This document shows, piece by piece, positions 16,170 to 23,882 of a stretch of DNA of 64,000 nucleotides (the stretch's first letter is position 1; the number at the start of each line of letters is the position of its first letter). Position numbers and translations under genes: made by a program. Source of the DNA: an uncultured Alphaproteobacteria bacterium (GTDB taxonomy: Bacteria > Pseudomonadota > Alphaproteobacteria > MPNO01 > UBA2964); assembly GCA_943787225.1 (NCBI GenBank), contig CALSLP010000002.1, forward strand, positions 124,001 through 188,000, in the 5' to 3' direction. The notes under the pieces were generated by a model. The model worked only from the letters and a program-made list of their open reading frames with translations, searched no databases and was not told the DNA's origin.

Positions 16170-18643
16170 TCAATCGTCTTCACTATCGCCAACCAACCTG
16201 ATCCGGCTCTTCAACGCCTTTCCGGTGTAGCCGGGAAACCTCTCACGCATAAGAACATCGGCACTGGATACGCTGGTCGTCACCTCAATGTATCCCTCAG
16301 ACAATATCTTACTATTGTTGTTAAGTCGTTTGCGTGTCTGACGCATTTGCTCACCAGTGACAGCAAACTCACCCTTGCTTATGTCTTTGATCAGCTGGTC
16401 AACCTCACGGGGTTTAAGGCGTGTTCCATCGGTATGATGAATCCCATCATCACCAATCGCTGCTCTGTCTCGAATGTCATCGCTGTAGACCTTTAGCCGT
16501 CGCTTCTGTGAGGAACGTCTTTTCTTGTCTCCATAGGTATCGACACCCTGCATCAGAACGTCATAGTCACCCGGAAGCTTCAGTGGTTCTTTGAATCTAT
16601 CAAGAAACTTTCGTGCCTTCTGATACTCCTCATATGTCCGCCATGGTCTTGTCTCAAAGGCGAGATGTTCAACCTTGGAATAACCATTGATGGGTCGTGA
16701 GGTTGGATTGATAGGTCGACGCTTCAGGTCGTAGTCCATGCCGAGATACTGAACCTTCTCGTCACTAAGAAGATCACCTTCGGTATCCCACAATTTTCTC
16801 GCCGTCTTCAGGCTTCGGCTTTTCCATTCACTGTCCCATTCTCGAATAGCAAACTCTCTGATCAAAGTGTCGTTCTTCTCCTGATCATCCAGACCCTCAC
16901 CTTCATCAGTCTGAAGATGACCCATTGGCATGTTGACCTTCGCCAGTATGGGTTTTCCATCACCCAGTGGTTTTAGTGATGCATGCATTCGTGTTCGCAT
17001 GAACACCATGCCTTTGGTCGACCCTTTCTTCTCAATGATGTTGTCGCTACCCGTGATGCTACGTCGTAGGTCTGCGAAAGAACCTGCACTGAGGACCAGA
17101 TGTAGCAATTTCCATCTCTTCGTCTGTCGCTGTCGTGCAGACACCATCGGTGATGGTGTTGCCAACCAGAACGTGATTGGGAAGTAGAGACAGAATCTCG
17201 GATGTGGTTGCTCTAACCAGACCCGTCACATAGGCAGCAGCATATGCATCTGAGATAGCTGATCGTTCCAGCTGCCGTGTATTGCCTGTCCGTGTATCGA
17301 AGACCCGTGACTTGTCTTTCAGACCCTGAGCAACCTTGCCGTAGATGTTGTTACCTATCAGCTTGTAGAAGGCATTCTCGAATGGATGATCCTTCTTGTT
17401 GAAGGTCTTCCGCTGCTGATTGACCCACTGGCTTATGGAGAAGAAGGGCGTAGTCCCATTCTCTTTTGCTGGGACGACAACGCCCGAGACAATCTCAATC
17501 TCAGCTCCCATACGTCGCGCAAGGTCAATCTCAGGGCTAGTGACGTAACCCTCACCCTCCAGCACATAGATCAATCCATGACCGTTCTCGTCTCTCACGA
17601 AGAGGCATGGAAAGCGTGTGTCGTCTGGAAACTTCCATCTCGCTAAGGCATAGCCCATTTGGTCCAGGCGAAACTCATCCAGATCAGTTGTCTCTTTGAT
17701 TGCATCAAAGTCTGGCTCGATAACAGCTGCCAACGCTGTGGAGTAAGCACCTTCAAGATCGTAGTCGGTGAATGTCTCATCGTTGTACGGCCCGAAGAGG
17801 AAGCATTCGTTTCTGCCACCGTGATAACAACGTACAGCAAGGTCCTCATGCCGTGTTGCTCAGCTCGTTACGGTAGCTTCTGGTGGCTGTCGTTCGTCTC
17901 GGACCTGTTGTCTCACGTCGTCGCGTTACACCCATTAGGTCGTCATACGTCCGACCTTCTTGTTCCAATCTGTTCGTGAATATCCTGACAGCAAGACCAC
18001 CAACAGTGATCGGACGGTATCTATCCGTCAGACCAACGTCTCTGCATTGTTCTTGAATACGCTGGAGGTACTTCGCTGCAATCTCAGCATCACGCATGGC
18101 GTATAGCTCAAACGCTTCAGGCTGTTCCTGTAACAACTTGAGCATCTGATCTTTCTCGTATCCCTCAGGAAGGTCCAGCTTCGCCAGTCCGAGTATCTCT
18201 CCGAGGTTCTCAAGCTTCTTTCCGCCATCCGGTGCAAGCAGCATGGTGTCTGCGATATGTACCCTTAACGTGTGTTGATTACGGTTTGTATCGTAGCAGC
18301 GTAGGTCTAGTGGTCTTGTGATCGTGGCGAAGCTTGTACCTTGTACAAGATCGATGCTGGTCTTTATCGATCCAAAGTCACCAACCACTGATAGCTCGGC
18401 TGGGGAGTAGTGGCTAACCAGCACTATCTCGGTTGGCCAGCTTCTTCCTTTGTAGTGATCTTGAAGGGTGAGACTGACCCATTGGTGCAGCTTCAGACGG
18501 TTCTGATTGCCATTCAGTTCGGGATAGTGAATGCCTGACCAGCTATCTGTACCGTCGATGCCGTACCACTGATATGACAGGACAAGGTTGCTATCGCCCT
18601 GTGTCTGCCATTCTGCATCTATGCCAATGATTGTTGTTGTCAT
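16170..18643 (-). pseudogene. Family-B DNA polymerase, pipolin/protein-primed-like, two frameshifts
   Basis: Replicative polymerase of about 824 residues once two frameshifts are bridged (between 17847 and 17860, and between about 17075 and 17105). Part 1: proofreading exonuclease motifs IGIDAEW (Exo I) and YAMRDAEIAAKYL (Exo III). Part 2: CYHGGRNECF, then motif A DYDLEGAYSTAL, motif B KLIGNNIYGK and motif C as ITDG rather than the classical D-T-D. Part 3: a basic C-terminal region. The YHGGRNE and T-D-G signatures recall bacterial PolBs of mobile elements, including primer-independent ones. The ATG at 18643 is preferred over a TTG at 18664. All catalytic carboxylates appear intact, so the breaks may be artefacts. 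Confidence 0.75.
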
Positions 18644-18881
18644 GATGGCTAAGAGTTCCAGCAATAGCTCTGAAACTCAATCCACTTTCAACCGAATCGC
18701 CTTGCTTTTTACGTCTCACATCGTCTCACGCTTCGTCTACCAGCTTGCCTTTTCCATTCCCTTGCCACAGGATTATTGGACCGTAGACCACGCATGCGGA
18801 AACACGGCTTGTATCAACCCTAATCACCTTCGTCTCCTCACGAGAGGGCTGAACAAGGCTTTAGGTGATCCAAGGCGCTAA
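18642..18881 (+). CDS. Short HNH-type endonuclease protein
   Basis: A 79-residue protein ending in a compact HNH fold: SRFVYQLAF, then VDHACGNTACINPNHLRLL, which holds the D-H of the first strand, two zinc-type cysteines, and the N-P-x-H-L of the helix. This resembles small phage and mobile-element HNH nucleases. Its start codon (18642 or 18645) overlaps the polymerase start on the other strand, so the genes diverge with no spacer. It may cut DNA for integration or replication of the element, or be a homing-type nuclease; this is inference. Confidence 0.65.
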   Translation: MMAKSSSNSSETQSTFNRIALLFTSHIVSRFVYQLAFSIPLPQDYWTVDHACGNTACINPNHLRLLTRGLNKALGDPRR

Positions 18882-18957
18882 TATCAGTCCCACATAATTC
18901 GGCTTTTTTTTATTAAATACGGACTGCAAGAGTTATAGTCGGTGATTCGTATTGGTA

Positions 18958-19347
18958 TTATCGCCGTCCCTGCACTAAAAATTTATCTGTTAGCAATTCA
19001 CGTTCGTCAATTCGAAACCTCACCATCCAACTGCCTTTAAGGGCTTTCACGCTAGCCCATGTCCTCCAATGTTTCGGACTTTTAATAGGAAGTTTTACAC
19101 ACGCATATTTTGCTTTGTTTCTGTAGAAGCAAAACTCTGCATTCTGAACCGGTTTGGTGCAGTTGATCCGTACAAACGCGGAAACGCGTCTGTCTTCAAC
19201 CGTGAACTTGTTCCGAACATCTAGCGGCTTCTTATTCTGCACCTTTGCAGAAATTTTCCAGTCGGTAATAACGCAGTCGTTGGCTTTAGAAGCTTCAGGG
19301 AACATAAGTCCCACCACGAAGAATATATACAGAAATATAATTCTCAC
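18958..19347 (-). CDS. Secreted protein, DUF2914-like C-terminus
   Basis: A 129-residue protein with an N-terminal signal peptide (hydrophobic segment, cleavage near EASKAND), four to five cysteines and a C-terminal stretch KHWRTWASVKALKGSW that resembles the DUF2914 pattern (R-W-R-T-x-S-S...W). The GTG start at 19347 has only a weak binding site. It lies between the HNH and recombinase genes inside the element, so it is probably cargo. Family assignment is tentative and function unknown. Confidence 0.5.
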   Translation of the reverse strand: MRIIFLYIFFVVGLMFPEASKANDCVITDWKISAKVQNKKPLDVRNKFTVEDRRVSAFVRINCTKPVQNAEFCFYRNKAKYACVKLPIKSPKHWRTWASVKALKGSWMVRFRIDERELLTDKFLVQGRR

Positions 19348-19428
19348 TATTGTCTCTTAATTTAATAGCTACAATACACACTCTACCTAGCAAATTTCAG
19401 CAAATCCCGATAGGGTAGTCCGGCTCTC

Positions 19429-20697
19429 CTAGGTTAAAATTTTCTGACCTTTCGACTTGTAATCTATCCTTTCCAACGCCTCACGCATTACCTCAATCGT
19501 GTTGCCACCTGAATACAGGCCATAAGAAATGGTCTGCTTCTTGTGACCCGCTATGTCGGCAGCAACACCTTCAGGTATTCCTGCATTCTCGCATATGGTC
19601 AGGAACGTCCGTCGGAAGCTATGAAAGTCGTGGGAAACGTCAAAACCCAGAACCTGCTTAAACTTGGTGAACTGGTTCGATATTGAGGAGGCTGACCTAC
19701 GGCTCCCATTCTCCCACGCCTCCAAGCTGGACCAGATTGCCGGATGTGCAGGGATAATCCTGTCGTTTTCTTCCTTCTTGGCTTTAGGAAACCAGATTGT
19801 CTTGTCCTCAGCGTGATACCTGAGGTTAGCAATCGCTGACTCTCTGGCACCGGTGTGTGCAGCTATCCATACAGCATGCTTTAACCAGTTAGCCGTAGTG
19901 TCATTTCGTTCCGACAAAATGCGGTACATCTCCAAGACCTGAGATGCCGTGTACGGCCGTTTCTTCGGTCTTGGTTGGTCTTCAGAAAGCTTCTGGTCAC
20001 GCCATACGGCCTTGTCCTTGTCGGCGTATTCCCAGAGGTTCTTGTAACCACTCATCCATTTGCGAAGAGTCGGATTGGTGATTTGGTTCTCCCGCTTTCG
20101 CCCATTCCAGAAACCGCTTGGCCTTGCGACGGTCCACCTCCTCAAGGGTCGTAAATCGCTGCGCCAGCACCCCTACTGCCCTGCGGTAGTCAGATCTGAG
20201 TCTTCTTGTTACCAATCGTATCAAGCCAGACAGGCAGCACCTCTGCTATCGGCGTTAATTCCCCTAAAGCCGTCTTATAAGCCTTCCAAGGCTTTAACTC
20301 CTCCTCAGACAGCTGGTCTGGGTCAAAGTCTCCATGGCCTTTGTAGAGATGCAGCAGACCCATCTCAGCCGCCATTTCCTCGGAGGCTTCCTGTATCTTA
20401 TCTCTTGACGATTTCCCGTTCTTGGTCGTCGACGCTGGAGAGGTACTGTTCACGAAGCTGCACCAGCTGCGTTGCATAGCTGGTCTGCTCGACCAGTTGC
20501 TTGCGCTGCTCTAGAAGCTTGTCCCGCCTAGCCTGTGCTTCTCTCAGGTCTTTGGTCTTGAGTGACCTGCGAAAAATCTCATTCGTGCCGGGTACACGAA
20601 ATTTTATCCACCACGTAGGACTGCCATTCCTCTTGTAGAGGTAGCGTCTATCAGCCTTAGGCATGTCGCTGCCTCGTGGCATGGCAATCCGATCCAT
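19429..20697 (-). pseudogene. Tyrosine recombinase/integrase, three frameshifts
   Basis: Site-specific recombinase of about 420 residues if three frame changes are bridged (near 20401, 20200 and 20085). The N-terminus (LYKRNGSPTWWIKFRVPG) is an arm-binding-type domain; the C-terminus is catalytic with the first arginine in AHTGARESAI, H-x-x-R in DFHSFRRTF, the histidine in AGHKK and the nucleophilic tyrosine in YGLYSGG, so R-H-R-H-Y is complete. It reads away from the tRNA-Glu attachment site, just beyond three arm-type repeats. All breaks are in the N-terminal/core-binding part. It is inactive as written unless these are sequencing errors. Confidence 0.85.
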
Positions 20698-20702
20698 AAT
20701 TC

Positions 20703-20745
20703 TTGTGCCACAGATTGTGCCACAAAGACTGCCAAATGTGCCACA
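20703..20745. repeat. Right-end recombinase arm-type repeats
   Basis: Three direct copies of WTGTGCCACA at 20703-20712, 20715-20724 and 20736-20745, between the recombinase start and attR. They lie where the recombinase promoter should be, so binding could also autoregulate the gene. The same decamer occurs near attL. Confidence 0.65.
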
Positions 20746-20804
20746 CCAACAGAATGCTGCAGGATGAAAACCGCAGTTTTCTGCCGCTTAAATTTCTGAA
20801 AGAT

Positions 20805-20822
20805 ATGGCGTCCCCTAGGGGA
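20805..20822. repeat. attR: right direct repeat inside tRNA-Glu
   Basis: Identical 18 bp to 14853-14870. It spans the 3' acceptor strand, discriminator and encoded CCA of tRNA-Glu, so insertion leaves the tRNA gene intact. Confidence 0.85.
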
Positions 20823-20881
20823 ATCGAACCCCTGTTTTCGCCGTGAGAGGGCGATGTCCTAGGCCGCTAGACGAAGGGGAC
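20806..20881 (-). tRNA. tRNA-Glu (anticodon CTC)
   Basis: A 76-nt cloverleaf read on the minus strand from 20881. Acceptor stem GTCCCCT/AGGGGAC, discriminator G and an encoded CCA; anticodon stem TCGCC/GGCGA with loop CTCTCAC, giving anticodon CTC at 20847-20845; T-arm with GGTTCGATTCC. It reads codon GAG. Its 3' end is the integration target of the adjacent element. Confidence 0.95.
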
Positions 20882-20947
20882 GCGGGGACATGCTTGTTTC
20901 ATAGGCGAGCTATGCCCAACGATCAAGCGCGTTTTACGGCTTAACCA

Positions 20948-21274
20948 CTATTTACTGCCATCCAGCCTGATCAAACCAATCCGCTGACCGGTGTTAATAT
21001 CGACGAGAAGGAGGGCCTGTCCGCCATCATTGAGATCCAGTCGGACGGCTAATCGATTGCCATCGATAATGGTTTCCACCGCTTTGGCGCCCTTAGGCAT
21101 CTGAATTCGCTTTTCACCAAAGCCGTGTTCAATAGGGACTGACACGCCTATTGGCGATTTCGACGCCGATGCACCGTCACTGCCCTGTCTTTTAACCACC
21201 GTGACAATGACAACCGTCAATCCAACGACGATCAAAACACCCATCCCGATCACCAAACCCTTGAGCCCACGCAT
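20948..21274 (-). CDS. Membrane-anchored small protein, DUF6476-like
   Basis: A 108-residue protein with one N-terminal transmembrane helix (about residues 7-28), a polar linker, and a C-terminal beta-rich segment (DGNRLAVRLDLNDGGQALLLV, key part) ending in GLIRLDG. Such proteins, placed divergently beside rluD in alphaproteobacteria, fit the DUF6476 description from memory. Its start faces that of rluD with little spacer. Function unknown. Confidence 0.6.
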   Translation of the reverse strand: MRGLKGLVIGMGVLIVVGLTVVIVTVVKRQGSDGASASKSPIGVSVPIEHGFGEKRIQMPKGAKAVETIIDGNRLAVRLDLNDGGQALLLVDINTGQRIGLIRLDGSK

Positions 21275-21296
21275 GGTTTATGCTCACTCTCTTTCT

Positions 21297-22289
21297 ATGA
21301 CGACATCAAACGATCTACCTACCGAAGCCACCAGCCCTTACCACGTCATTGCCGATACTGCCGGCGATCGATTGGACCGAATGCTGGCTACTGCTCTCCC
21401 CGACCATTCCCGCACGCGGATTAAAGGTCTCATTGAAGATGGGCAGCTTACTTCAGCGGGCGGGACGATAACCGACCCCTCATACCGGGTCAAATCTGGC
21501 GAAGAATTTACACTCAATATACCCGCCGCAGAGCCCGCTATTCCCCAGCCTGAGGCAATCCACCTTGAGGTCATTCATGAAGATGCCGATTTAATCGTCA
21601 TTGATAAACCAGCCGGGCTTGTCGTTCACCCGGCACCGGGAAACAGTGGTGGGACGTTGGTGAATGCGCTCCTTGCCCATTGCGGGGAAAGCCTTTCTGG
21701 CATTGGCGGCGTGAAACGGCCTGGCATCGTCCATCGGCTCGATAAAGAAACCAGCGGACTAATCGTCGTTGCCAAAAATGACCGCACGCATATTGATCTA
21801 TCGGAGCAATTTGCAGAGCGCTCGATAGTCCGGGCCTATCAGGCCCTGGTTTGGGGAATCCCCCGCCCCCTCACCGGAAATATAGAAGGGAATATTGGCC
21901 GGAACCGGCATAGCCGGAAAAAGATGGCCATCGTACCGAGCGGCGGCAAACATGCCAAAACGGGTTATAAAGTGATAAAGCGCTTTGGTGATTTCGCCAC
22001 TCTCGTAGAATGTCGTCTTGCCACCGGACGGACCCACCAAATTCGTGTCCATATGGCGCATATCGGTCACCCGGTGATCGGCGACACCACCTATGGCGGC
22101 GGTATCAGCGGCGCGCGACGCGCAGCCTTAAACGAAGAAACATTAAGTTTTATCAAAGAGTTACATGGACAGGCCTTGCATGCTTTCGAGTTGGGGTTTC
22201 GTCATCCCGGCACAGCTGACAATGTCAAATTTTTGTCACAATTGCCCATTGAAATGAGAGATCTAATTGCTTTATTAGAAAGCCTTTAA
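21297..22289 (+). CDS. rluD: RluD-family 23S rRNA pseudouridine synthase
   Basis: A 330-residue enzyme with an N-terminal S4-like RNA-binding domain (DRLDRMLATALPDHSRTRIKG) and a catalytic domain containing PGIVHRLDKETSGL, whose aspartate is the nucleophile, plus TGRTHQIRVHM near the C-terminus. RluD makes pseudouridines 1911, 1915 and 1917 in helix 69. The ATG at 21297 gives the family-typical N-terminus; an upstream ATG at 21273 would overlap the divergent gene. In this position it precedes rpoH, a recurrent alphaproteobacterial gene order. Confidence 0.9.
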   Translation: MTTSNDLPTEATSPYHVIADTAGDRLDRMLATALPDHSRTRIKGLIEDGQLTSAGGTITDPSYRVKSGEEFTLNIPAAEPAIPQPEAIHLEVIHEDADLIVIDKPAGLVVHPAPGNSGGTLVNALLAHCGESLSGIGGVKRPGIVHRLDKETSGLIVVAKNDRTHIDLSEQFAERSIVRAYQALVWGIPRPLTGNIEGNIGRNRHSRKKMAIVPSGGKHAKTGYKVIKRFGDFATLVECRLATGRTHQIRVHMAHIGHPVIGDTTYGGGISGARRAALNEETLSFIKELHGQALHAFELGFRHPGTADNVKFLSQLPIEMRDLIALLESL

Positions 22290-22413
22290 TTTCTTAATGC
22301 CTTGAAATTGGCAAATCGAGTTCCTATTTTTAAAACTGACCATAAAGTCGCCAAATTTGGCGTCTAATCCATGCATAGTACGTCGCATGGACATCAATAA
22401 GAGGGTAACGGGT

Positions 22414-23289
22414 ATGAGCACTAACCTTCCAGCACTTACCGGATTAGATCCCAGCACTAATCTTTCTCGCTATCTTTCAGAAATTCGTAAATTCCCGATT
22501 CTGGAAGCGCAGGAAGAATTTATGTTCGCCAAAAACTGGGCTGACCGGGAGGATACCGAATCCGCCCATAAACTCGTCACCAGTCACCTCCGGTTAGTAG
22601 CAAAGATCGCAATGGGTTATCGCGGCTATGGCCTCCCTCTGGGAGAATTGATCTCGGAGGGGAATGTCGGCCTGATGCAAGCGGTAAAGCGCTTTGATGC
22701 TGATCGAGGCTTTCGTCTGTCGACCTACGCCATGTGGTGGATTAAAGCGTCGATCCAGGAATATATCCTGCACACCTGGTCGCTGGTCAAAATAGGAACA
22801 ACCGCAGCCCAGAAGAAACTCTTCTTTAACCTGCGCAAACTGAAAGGCCAGTTACAGGCCATCGATGAGGGTGACCTCTCGCCGGAGAACGTCCAAAAAA
22901 TTTCTGAACGGCTAAACGTCTCGGAAACGGAAGTCGTCAACATGAACCGACGACTTGCGGGACCAGACAACTCCCTCAACGCACCGCTTAGAGCCGAAGG
23001 AGATGGCGAATGGCAAGATTGGCTGGTTGATGACTCTGCCAATCAGGAAGAAGTCCTCGGCGACCGCGAAGAACTCGCCGGGCGACGCAAACTGCTCGCG
23101 AATGCCCTCACGGGGTTGAATGACCGAGAACGCCATATATTTGTCGAACGGCGTCTTACCGAGGGCCCCAAGACTCTTGAAGAGCTCAGCGAGGAATATA
23201 ACATCTCGCGGGAGCGCGTGCGGCAGATCGAAGTTAGAGCCTTTGAAAAAGTCCAGAAAGCGATCAAGTCAGCAGCTCTAGCGGCCTAG
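22414..23289 (+). CDS. rpoH: RNA polymerase sigma-32 factor RpoH
   Basis: Heat-shock sigma factor of 291 residues. Region 2 contains GELISEGNVGLMQAVKRFD and STYAMWWIKASIQEYI; the RpoH-specific box lies in GTTAAQKKLFFNLRKLK; region 4 ends TLEELSEEYNISRERVRQIE, a helix-turn-helix for -35 recognition. The ATG at 22414 follows a GAGGG binding site; in-frame ATGs at 22357 and 22387 are less likely. No RNA thermometer was obvious. A second, frameshifted sigma-32-like gene is at 38129. Confidence 0.93.
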   Translation: MSTNLPALTGLDPSTNLSRYLSEIRKFPILEAQEEFMFAKNWADREDTESAHKLVTSHLRLVAKIAMGYRGYGLPLGELISEGNVGLMQAVKRFDADRGFRLSTYAMWWIKASIQEYILHTWSLVKIGTTAAQKKLFFNLRKLKGQLQAIDEGDLSPENVQKISERLNVSETEVVNMNRRLAGPDNSLNAPLRAEGDGEWQDWLVDDSANQEEVLGDREELAGRRKLLANALTGLNDRERHIFVERRLTEGPKTLEELSEEYNISRERVRQIEVRAFEKVQKAIKSAALAA

Positions 23290-23311
23290 TCGCCAAGAAC
23301 ATGAGTTAACG

Positions 23312-23860
23312 CTAGGCTTTTGTCGTAACGTTAGCGGGGGTTTGAACAGCCTCACCACCTTCTTGGGGGTCGCCGTTTGTGTCTGAAGCTAACTCATTGT
23401 GTTTCTTAGGGTCATCACCAGCGGGTAACACGCATTCACCCCACTCCAAAATGAGATCTTTTTGCTTTTCACGCAGAAAATAGATCCGGCGCTTTGCATT
23501 AAGAGCCCGAAACATCGCAACAGCCCCCGGCAGACCGAGGAAGAGTAACCACCCCATACCCGCAGCGCTATACACGAAAAACCATGTATAAACGTCTGTG
23601 ACCAACTTGATCGCAGTTGCCATATCATGGCCGGAGAACCACAGTTCGGTAAGATAAGGAACAAGCCCCGCAATGTTCATCCAGGCGACACATTTCATCA
23701 AATAGCGGCCCGGAGTGGTATCAACTATTCGGGCAACAAGAGTCGGTGCTAATCCCATTGCCAACAACGTTGCAGTTGGCAAGGCCGCAAAGATGAGAAC
23801 AAGAATGCCTATCGCTATGGTTAGTGGTTTGGAACCTTTTTGGGATTTTGCTGCTGCCAT
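23312..23860 (-). CDS. Membrane protein next to the pseudokinase, uncharacterised
   Basis: A 182-residue protein with about four hydrophobic segments in its first 120 residues, a basic stretch (NAKRRIYFLREKQKDL) and an acidic, polar C-tail. The ATG at 23860 is preferred because AGGAT lies 8 nt upstream. It starts about 22 bp after the stop of the pseudokinase-like gene on the same strand, so both are probably one operon. I do not recognise a family; a functional partnership with the pseudokinase is inferred only from position. Confidence 0.6.
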   Translation of the reverse strand: MAAAKSQKGSKPLTIAIGILVLIFAALPTATLLAMGLAPTLVARIVDTTPGRYLMKCVAWMNIAGLVPYLTELWFSGHDMATAIKLVTDVYTWFFVYSAAGMGWLLFLGLPGAVAMFRALNAKRRIYFLREKQKDLILEWGECVLPAGDDPKKHNELASDTNGDPQEGGEAVQTPANVTTKA

Positions 23861-23882
23861 TTCAAATATCCTAAGCCTACCT

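Larger units (their letters stand above)
14853..20822. mobile_element. tRNA-Glu-integrated element encoding a family-B DNA polymerase (pipolin-like)
   Basis: A segment of about 6 kb bounded by an 18-bp direct repeat, one copy being the 3' end of the tRNA-Glu gene. Next to the tRNA lies a tyrosine recombinase gene, the usual position. Inside are a family-B DNA polymerase, an HNH protein, a secreted protein and a fasciclin gene. Both ends carry copies of WTGTGCCACA resembling recombinase arm sites. PolB plus tyrosine recombinase plus tRNA target is the defining layout of pipolins; the assignment is inference. Both the polymerase and recombinase genes contain frameshifts, so it may be decayed or the sequence may carry errors. 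Confidence 0.75.

Noticed and set aside
14853..20822. Prophage interpretation of the element
   Set aside because: No capsid, tail, terminase or lysis genes are visible in the 6 kb.
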